Source of the DNA: Eubacterium sp. CAG:180
GTDB taxonomy: Bacteria; Bacillota; Clostridia; Oscillospirales; Acutalibacteraceae
Direction: 5' to 3'
DNA length: 47,418 bases
NCBI GenBank assembly: GCA_000432435.1
Contig: HF993122.1
Location: forward strand, 58,502-105,919
The notes under the pieces are model-generated. The model was not told the DNA's origin, made no database searches, and saw only the letters and a program-made list of their open reading frames with translations. Of this stretch, positions 41,907 through 47,418 are shown in pieces (within the stretch, counting starts at the first letter, position 1; each line of letters begins with the position of its first letter). A program made the translations under genes and the position numbers.

Positions 41907-43157
41907 TTATAAATATTCGCGCCCCGTGAGCACTCTGTAAAGCGCAAAGTACTTAACCGACGAGCGGCGTGTATGACTTCCGACCTCATAGTAAAAGCCG
42001 TTGGACGTTGTGAAATACAGTTTTGTTTCGCCGCCCATTGACATTTTGACTATATCCGAGAGCATAAAGACCTTTTTGCCCTTGCTTTCATCGACAAATT
42101 CGAGTCTGTCATCATAAATGCTTATCGTGCAGTTATCCGAGAAAAGCTCCTTTGTCTCGTTTTCTTCAATGCAGTTCAGTATCTGCTTTTCATCCGAGGT
42201 TATGGGCTTTTCCGTGAACGAGTGCCACAGAGCGAGATTGTCCTTAACATAGCTTTTTTGCCATTTATCCCAGTCGAGGACATTGTCAAAGACAAGAGAG
42301 TCGCCCTCAAAAAATCCATATTCGTTGATGTGCATCTTATAGCCGCATTCACACGAAAACTCATTGTCGTGCGAATGTGTTTTACCCATGGCGTGACACT
42401 TGGGGCAAAGATAAAGAATCGTTTCGAGGTCCTCTGCGAGCGCGCGCCCCTTATATTTATGCGGGTCCTTTTTCTGCTGCTCATAGGCGTTTATGTATAT
42501 GTCGCGGCGAATTGCTTCGTTTATTTCGTCAACGGACATTCTTTGAAGCTCCTCGGGCATGTATTCGCGGACCACGCTGCCGCGCATTCTGCCGCGGCGC
42601 GAGTGCTTTGCCCATCTCGGGTCCTTGAAATAGCCGCCGACGGTGCGGAACGTGATAAGGCCGGCACCGCTGTCCTTGACAAGCTGACCGGTGCGCGGCG
42701 AAACAAATCCCGTTTCGCCGTTTATCGAGCAGTACCCTTCGGCGTGTATACAAACGCTGACGCCGTTTCTTACGGATTCCGCCATCATTTCCATGGTTTT
42801 TTCGGAGTCGGCACCGCGTCTTTTCGGAATGGGATTAACGCAGAACTTTATGAATTTTCCCCAGGCACCCATTCTGAGAAGATGGTCGCTCGTCACAAAG
42901 CGCAGATACGGTTTAAACGAGAGTGCTTCAAAAAACGGGTCGAACATTGTCGTATGATTTGAAATGAGGATAAAGCTCTTGTTTTTCGGTCTGTATACCT
43001 TGCTTCTGAAATTGAAGTAAAGTTTGATTATCCAGCCGAGAAGAACCTTTGATGTGAAGTAGATACCGTGAGCACGTTTTATGTGAGATAATGCTTCGGG
43101 CGTTTCGTTATTTGTTTTCGTTGTCATTTCCTTGCTTCTCTGCTTTTTGCTGCTCAT
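41907..43157 (-). CDS. PlsC-like lysophospholipid acyltransferase with C-terminal zinc ribbon
   Basis: About 416 residues. The N-terminal part is a 1-acyl-glycerol-3-phosphate acyltransferase domain with the catalytic H-x4-D (H68...D73 in SNHTTMFDPFF) and the later HAEGYCS block. From ~248 a zinc ribbon is readable (C251-x2-C254 ... C269-x-C271). It is followed by a ~130-residue region of short strands resembling PH/GRAM-like sequence (KVFMLSDIVKMSMGG). The start is set at 43157 because AGGAGG lies 9 bases upstream; 43127 and 43181 are alternatives. It overlaps the acyl-CoA ligase by 50 bases, so both are co-translated. Likely role: membrane phospholipid acylation. Confidence 0.83.
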   Translation of the reverse strand: MSSKKQRSKEMTTKTNNETPEALSHIKRAHGIYFTSKVLLGWIIKLYFNFRSKVYRPKNKSFILISNHTTMFDPFFEALSFKPYLRFVTSDHLLRMGAWGKFIKFCVNPIPKRRGADSEKTMEMMAESVRNGVSVCIHAEGYCSINGETGFVSPRTGQLVKDSGAGLITFRTVGGYFKDPRWAKHSRRGRMRGSVVREYMPEELQRMSVDEINEAIRRDIYINAYEQQKKDPHKYKGRALAEDLETILYLCPKCHAMGKTHSHDNEFSCECGYKMHINEYGFFEGDSLVFDNVLDWDKWQKSYVKDNLALWHSFTEKPITSDEKQILNCIEENETKELFSDNCTISIYDDRLEFVDESKGKKVFMLSDIVKMSMGGETKLYFTTSNGFYYEVGSHTRRSSVKYFALYRVLTGREYL

Positions 43158-44856
43158 ATTTTGCTGCCTCCTCTTCTTCAAGCTTCCTGTACGCTACCTT
43201 GCCTACAAGAGTCTTGGGAAGCTCCGTGCGGAATTCTATTTCGCGCGGCATGGCGTATTTGGATATATTTTTGCGGCAGTGCTCAAGTATTTCTTCTTTT
43301 ATCTTTTCACTCGGTTCAACACCGGGACGAAGAACGACAAAAGCCTTGACCTTGTGCATCTTGTATGGGTCCGGAATACCTATGGCGCATGAGAGCAGTA
43401 CATCCGGATGAGCGTCTATGGTGTTTTCAACCTGTGAGGGATATACGTTTATGCCGGAAACTATGATAAGACGCTTAAGTCTTTGCTTAAAGTATATGAA
43501 ACCGTCATTATCCATTGTGCCGACGTCGCCCGTGTGGAGCCACACTCTGCCGTCTGCATGGGTGCGAAGCGTAGCAGCCGTTTCGGCGGCATTATTGAGA
43601 TAGCCCTTCATAACGGTGGGACCGCTTATGCAGATTTCACCCTCTGTATCGGGCGGAAGCTCGCTGTCGTCCTTCGGATCGACTATCTGATAGTAAACGT
43701 CCGGATACGGTATTCCGATACTGCCCTCGCGGAAGAAGTCACGCGGGGTAAGGCAGGACGCCGTAACGCACTCCGTTGTACCGTAGCCCTCTCTAATCTG
43801 TACCTTAGCGTTGTGCTCCTTTAAGAATGCGTCAACCTTCTTTTTAAGCTCAACCGAAAGAGAGTCACCGCCGCAGAAAACACCCTGTAAGAACGAGAGG
43901 TCAACGCCTTCAAGTCCCTCTGTGCGAAGCAAAGCCTCAAAGAGCGTGGGAACACCGGGGATAACCGTAGGTTTGTTTTTCTTTATCATCTTGGCATATG
44001 TCTTAACGGTGAACTGCGGAACGAGTATGCACGTGCCTCCGTTGATAAGAGGCGTGTGAATGCCGACACCGAGACCGAAGCCGTGGAACAGGGGCATAAC
44101 CGAGAGCATACGAAGACCCTCCATGGTAAAGCCGGCCGCCGCGGCAACCTCCATACCGAGCGCGTTCATATTGAGATTTGAGAGGAGTATACCCTTGCTT
44201 GTTCCGGTTGTGCCGCCGCTGAAAAGTATGGCCGCCGTTTTGTCGGCCGAGGGAAATGTTTCGGGCAGCGTTTCGTTTTTACCTGCCGCGATAAAGTCGT
44301 TCCAACGAATGACGTCTTCGCTGTCGGGCAGCTCCGGAGGCTTTTTCTTCAGTGTGAGCGGATACAAAATGTTAAGGGGAAACTTTAATTCATCCTGTAT
44401 TCTCGCTACGATTATTTTAACGGGTCTGCCGAGATCCTTTACCGCCTGCTCAACCTTCTCATAGAACATATCGAGAACGAGTATTGCCTTACTGTCGGTG
44501 TCTTTAAGGTAAAACGTGATTTCGCCTGCCGCAGAGAGCGGATGTATCATAGCCGGAACGGCGCCTATGCGGTTGAGCGCATAGAAGCTGTCAACGCCCT
44601 GCGGCGCATTGGGCATACAAATTGTTACGGTTTCTCCTTCTTTTATTCCGAGAGCTTTGTAAGCCTTTGCGGTTCTGTCGATTTTTTCTATGAATTTTGC
44701 ATAAGTCGTTCCCTTACCCTGAAATTCATAGGCATTTACCTGCGAATGGGTCTTGCCTGCGTTTACAACGGCTTCATACATTGAGATTTGGGGGTATTCG
44801 AGAGTTTTCGGAATATCCCCGTAGAATTTCAGCCATGGTGCATTAGGTGTATTCAT
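43108..44856 (-). CDS. AMP-dependent long-chain acyl-CoA synthetase
   Basis: A 582-residue ANL-superfamily ligase that activates fatty acids to acyl-CoA through acyl-AMP. The P-loop SGGTTGTSKG is at 213-222, then REGYGTTECVT, LHTGDVGTMDNDGF, the hinge KRLIIVSGINVYPSQVEN, and the catalytic Lys in LPKTLVGKVAYRKL. The C-terminal ~20 residues are Lys/Glu-rich. GAAAGGATTTAAT precedes ATG 44856. It is flanked by an AraC regulator upstream and the PlsC-like acyltransferase downstream on the same strand. Fatty acid specificity is not predictable. Confidence 0.92.
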   Translation of the reverse strand: MNTPNAPWLKFYGDIPKTLEYPQISMYEAVVNAGKTHSQVNAYEFQGKGTTYAKFIEKIDRTAKAYKALGIKEGETVTICMPNAPQGVDSFYALNRIGAVPAMIHPLSAAGEITFYLKDTDSKAILVLDMFYEKVEQAVKDLGRPVKIIVARIQDELKFPLNILYPLTLKKKPPELPDSEDVIRWNDFIAAGKNETLPETFPSADKTAAILFSGGTTGTSKGILLSNLNMNALGMEVAAAAGFTMEGLRMLSVMPLFHGFGLGVGIHTPLINGGTCILVPQFTVKTYAKMIKKNKPTVIPGVPTLFEALLRTEGLEGVDLSFLQGVFCGGDSLSVELKKKVDAFLKEHNAKVQIREGYGTTECVTASCLTPRDFFREGSIGIPYPDVYYQIVDPKDDSELPPDTEGEICISGPTVMKGYLNNAAETAATLRTHADGRVWLHTGDVGTMDNDGFIYFKQRLKRLIIVSGINVYPSQVENTIDAHPDVLLSCAIGIPDPYKMHKVKAFVVLRPGVEPSEKIKEEILEHCRKNISKYAMPREIEFRTELPKTLVGKVAYRKLEEEEAAKYEQQKAEKQGNDNENK

Positions 44857-44890
44857 ATTAAATCCTTTCCGTATTTTTTATTATTTGGTG

Positions 44891-45676
44891 TTATATGCTG
44901 CGGAACTTTTTAGGTGTGGTTCCGTAGAAGCTTTTAAATGTGCGTATAAAATTATTTATATCCGAAAAGCCGGCCTTGCGGCAAATTTCGTTTATGCTGA
45001 GGTTGGTAGTCGTCAAAAGCTTGTTTGCGTTTACAAGACGTACCGCCGTGAGATACTGCTTCGGACTGAAGCCCGAGAAGCTCTTAAACGAGTGACTCAG
45101 ATACGGCGGGGACAAATAAGCGCTTTCGGCGAGCTTTTCGACTGTGATTTCTTCGCCGTAGTGCGCGTCTATATACTCACGTATTTTCTGCATCGACTTG
45201 TTTTGGCGCTCTGTATTTCCGAACGGTGACGGGTTAAGCTTATATATTTCAAGCATAAGCAGCTTTAAAAGCACTTCTGCGGTATTGCCGGCAACAACGT
45301 AGGGACTTTGATACTCCTTTTCGAGCTGTGAGCATAACTCCTCGGCAATGCTGCTTTCCGAAAAATCAAAAATATGATATGAGCTTTTAAATTTCTTAGC
45401 GAAAAATGAAGAAATGCTCGAATTTCCGAGGATTTTTTTGACCTCCTCGCTCGCGAGAGAAAATGAATAATATTTAAACGGTGCCTTTGTTACAGACATT
45501 GTTTTACCGTCGGCAGAGGAAACTATAAGCATTTGACCGCCCGACAAAATAAAATCCGTATCCCCGCTTTTTATTACGGCTTCACCGTCTTTTGCATATA
45601 TAAAATCAAACATTGATTCCGGCAAAAGCTGAGAAGGAGTTATGTCTTTTTTTTGCGAGGATGATAATACCTGCAT
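44891..45676 (-). CDS. AraC family transcriptional regulator
   Basis: A 261-residue regulator. Residues 1-~150 form a cupin-like sensor (DFILSGGQMLIVSSADGK, APFKYYSFSLASEEV). The C-terminal ~100 residues hold two helix-turn-helix motifs (ITVEKLAESAYLSPPYLSHSFKSFSGFSPKQYL and LSINEICRKAGFSDINNFIRTFKSFYG). It lies 34 bases upstream of the acyl-CoA ligase in the same direction and probably controls that operon; ligand unknown. GAAAGGAGGT precedes ATG 45676. Confidence 0.9.
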   Translation of the reverse strand: MQVLSSSQKKDITPSQLLPESMFDFIYAKDGEAVIKSGDTDFILSGGQMLIVSSADGKTMSVTKAPFKYYSFSLASEEVKKILGNSSISSFFAKKFKSSYHIFDFSESSIAEELCSQLEKEYQSPYVVAGNTAEVLLKLLMLEIYKLNPSPFGNTERQNKSMQKIREYIDAHYGEEITVEKLAESAYLSPPYLSHSFKSFSGFSPKQYLTAVRLVNANKLLTTTNLSINEICRKAGFSDINNFIRTFKSFYGTTPKKFRSI

Positions 45677-46088
45677 GGTTAACCTCCTTTCAACAGATTA
45701 AAAAGCAAATTTTACATATTTTTGCCAAGACATAATATATCATATAAAATCGCAAAATGCTACTGTTTTTTTAAAATATTGCAATTTGGCGTAATTTGGT
45801 ACACAAAGCCGCTTAAACAATGATGCAAAACGGCTTGTTTCGGCAACTCGTTTTGCTTTCGTTTTCACCGGCAGAACGTAACTCGGTTCCTTTTTAAACA
45901 TAAAAAATATGAAAAACGACGAAAACGCCGTTTTTCGCCGTTACAGCGTCAAATCGGATTGACACTGCTTAGTTTTTGTTGTAAAATAAATAAAATTATA
46001 AGGGGCAGAATATACTTGCCCGACTTACGGCGATTTTGAGCGCTGTCGCTTATAAACGTCATTTATATTTTGTGGTATAGAGGTAGTT
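45677..46088. other. 412-bp divergent intergenic region
   Basis: Very A/T-rich spacer between the AraC regulator (leftward) and the LCP gene (rightward). It contains the LCP promoter at 45959-45987 and a small inverted repeat, CGAAAACG...CGTTTTTCG, at about 45920-45938. I see no coding frame of note and no tRNA or riboswitch pattern. The start of the AraC transcript is not obvious. Confidence 0.6.
45959..45987 (+). promoter_or_regulatory. Sigma-A promoter of the LCP gene
   Basis: Perfect TTGACA (45959-45964), 17-base spacer, TAAAAT (45982-45987). The leader to the ATG is about 95 bases. Confidence 0.82.
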
Positions 46089-47418
46089 ATGAAAAAAGAA
46101 GATAAGGATATAGAAATACACTTTGAAAACGGTCATGTGCCGCGAAGACAAAATCAAAACAGCAATATTTCAAATACCGCCGCACGCGGTATGCGCAGAA
46201 AGAAAAAATCCAAGGACGCTAAGGAACCGGGAAAGCTTAAGAGAAGATGGAAAAACCTGAAAAAATGGCAGCGCGTTGTAATAATAGTTGTTGCCGTTAT
46301 TCTCTTACTCGCTGCTGTCTCCTGCGCCCTTGTTTTCGGTATGTGGGGCGGTTTTAAAAAGAACGTAGATAAAGACAATCTCGGCGTATCGGATGATATA
46401 GCAAACAAATACGGAAAGACTGATATTGTAAACATAGCGCTTTTCGGCGTTGATACAAGAGATAAGGACTCTTTCTCCGGCCGTTCCGATTCTATAATGA
46501 TAGTGAGCATAGATAAGGCAAAAAACGACGTTAAGCTGATTTCCGTCCTCCGTGACAGCTGTGTTGCGATAGACGGGCACGGCAATCAGAAAATAACTCA
46601 CGCCTATGCTTACGGCGGAGCGGAGCTTGCCATCAAAACGCTAAACCAGAATTTCAATATGAATATTACCGATTATGCCACGATAAACTTTTATAAGCTT
46701 GCCGAGGCAATAGATATCCTCGGCGGAGTAGATATTGATATAACCGAGGACGAGCGTCTTGAGCTTAACAATATCGGTGACGACGATAATCCGAATTTCC
46801 AATATGTCGAAAAATCGGGTATGGTGCACCTGACGGGCGAGCAGGCGTCCGTGTATTCGCGTATCAGAAAGCGCGATTCGGATAACGCCCGTGTGGATAG
46901 GCAGAAGAAGGTTATTGAGTGTCTTATAGATAAGGCCAAAAATATCAGCCCCACAAAGTATGCCGATTTGGTAAAGGCGGGTATGGCTCTTTGTGAAACA
47001 TCGATGTCGGTTCCGGAGGTTCTCTCTTTTGCTCCGATGCTTTCAAATGATATAACCATTGAGACTATGGTTGTTCCCGGCGACGAGGATAACGCGGTAG
47101 GCGGTATTTACGACGGCGCATGGGTATGGAGATACGATCTTGCGGCGGCAGCCGACAGAATGCACCTGTTCATTTACGGCGAAGTTCCGGAAACAACTGC
47201 GTCGTCAAAGAAAAAACAAGAGTCGCAGACAACAACCAAGAGCTCAAAATCCTCTTCGTCTGCAACAAAGAGCAGCGGCTCTTCAAACGGCGGTTCAAAA
47301 AGCAAAAGTTCCGCCACGACATCGGCTAAGCACAGCGGCGGCAATAATAAATCCGAAACCACGACAAAACCGCAGACAACCGCCGAGGCAACCAAAAACA
47401 GCGAAACTACCAAAGAGC
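46089..47418 (+). CDS. LytR-CpsA-Psr family glycopolymer ligase, 3' end cut by window edge
   Basis: At least 443 residues, open at the window end. It has a basic cytoplasmic N-terminus (~60 residues), a membrane helix at ~62-86 (VVIIVVAVILLLAAVSCAL) and then the LCP catalytic domain. Conserved segments are NIALFGVDTRDKD, RSDSIMIVSID, LISVLRDSCV, ITHAYAYGGAELAIKTLN, GGVDIDITEDE and RIRKRDSDNARVDRQ, with the Arg/Asp residues that bind the polyprenyl-pyrophosphate sugar. After ~370 comes a low-complexity Ser/Thr/Lys tail still running at the end. LCP enzymes attach capsule or teichoic-type polymers to peptidoglycan, fitting the nearby polysaccharide cluster. GAGGT 4 bases before ATG 46089. Confidence 0.93.
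   Translation, partial: MKKEDKDIEIHFENGHVPRRQNQNSNISNTAARGMRRKKKSKDAKEPGKLKRRWKNLKKWQRVVIIVVAVILLLAAVSCALVFGMWGGFKKNVDKDNLGVSDDIANKYGKTDIVNIALFGVDTRDKDSFSGRSDSIMIVSIDKAKNDVKLISVLRDSCVAIDGHGNQKITHAYAYGGAELAIKTLNQNFNMNITDYATINFYKLAEAIDILGGVDIDITEDERLELNNIGDDDNPNFQYVEKSGMVHLTGEQASVYSRIRKRDSDNARVDRQKKVIECLIDKAKNISPTKYADLVKAGMALCETSMSVPEVLSFAPMLSNDITIETMVVPGDEDNAVGGIYDGAWVWRYDLAAAADRMHLFIYGEVPETTASSKKKQESQTTTKSSKSSSSATKSSGSSNGGSKSKSSATTSAKHSGGNNKSETTTKPQTTAEATKNSETTKE

Noticed and set aside
45916..45943. Terminator or operator hairpin in the AraC-LCP spacer
   Set aside because: The stem is short and imperfect and has no T-run; left as part of the intergenic description.
1..47418. CRISPR arrays, insertion sequences, tRNA or rRNA genes
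   Set aside because: No regularly spaced repeats, transposase-like frames, cloverleaf or rRNA stretches were recognised on either strand; no exhaustive search could be run.

Overview
The window looks like a chromosomal segment of a Firmicute of class Clostridia, most likely an Oscillospirales/Ruminococcaceae-type gut anaerobe. The basis is the housekeeping set and its regulation: a Firmicutes-type LexA box in front of recA, a Cys T-box in front of cysE-cysS, strong AGGAGG ribosome sites, canonical sigma-A promoters, frequent ATA/AGA codons, a DUF975 protein and a dockerin-like tail on a secreted protein. The assignment is inference; no rRNA is present.

Layout. (1) 1-7,750: 5' part of murA (minus), a 59-residue membrane peptide coupled to an RlmD/RumA-type rRNA methyltransferase, a nitroreductase, then a minus-strand group of metY, a phosphoglycerate-mutase-like protein (possible homoserine kinase), DUF975, a TtcA-like tRNA thiolase and rpmB. 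(2) 7,845-13,958: LexA-controlled recA-recX, then rimO, pgsA and a T-box cysE-cysS operon. (3) 14,049-35,114: a 21-kb cell-surface polysaccharide (capsule/EPS) cluster behind one textbook promoter. It encodes an initiating phosphoglycosyltransferase, enzymes predicted to make UDP-GalNAcA (dehydrogenase plus WbpP-like epimerase) and UDP-L-FucNAc (CapE/F/G), an asparagine-synthetase-like protein, several GT4 glycosyltransferases, EpsG-type polymerases and a Wzx flippase. The cluster is a mosaic: it has a GC-rich imported block, a scar made of three truncated genes (GT4'-wzx'-ugd'), and a polymerase gene frameshifted in a 10-A tract. (4) 35,142-37,236: nrdR and a secreted transglutaminase-like/dockerin protein. 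(5) 37,339-40,686: a compact phage-derived cassette (sigma-like regulator, BppU/tail-fibre-like protein, GH25 lysozyme, XhlA-like protein, holin) bounded by terminators and driven by a promoter carrying a near-perfect LexA box, an inverted repeat between -35 and -10, and a leader hairpin. No capsid, portal, terminase or integrase gene accompanies it. (6) 40,710-47,418: a tandem P-loop ATPase whose second Walker A is lost, an AraC-acyl-CoA ligase-acyltransferase operon, and a LytR-CpsA-Psr ligase cut by the window end.

How the parts connect. The polysaccharide cluster supplies undecaprenyl-linked glycopolymer precursors, and the LCP protein at the right edge is of the family that attaches such polymers to peptidoglycan. 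The most unusual unit is the phage-derived lysis cassette. It carries the same type of LexA box as recA, which suggests DNA-damage-triggered lysis or release decoupled from virion production. Three single-base homopolymer insertions, two of them in already truncated genes, show an actively decaying or phase-varying polysaccharide locus.
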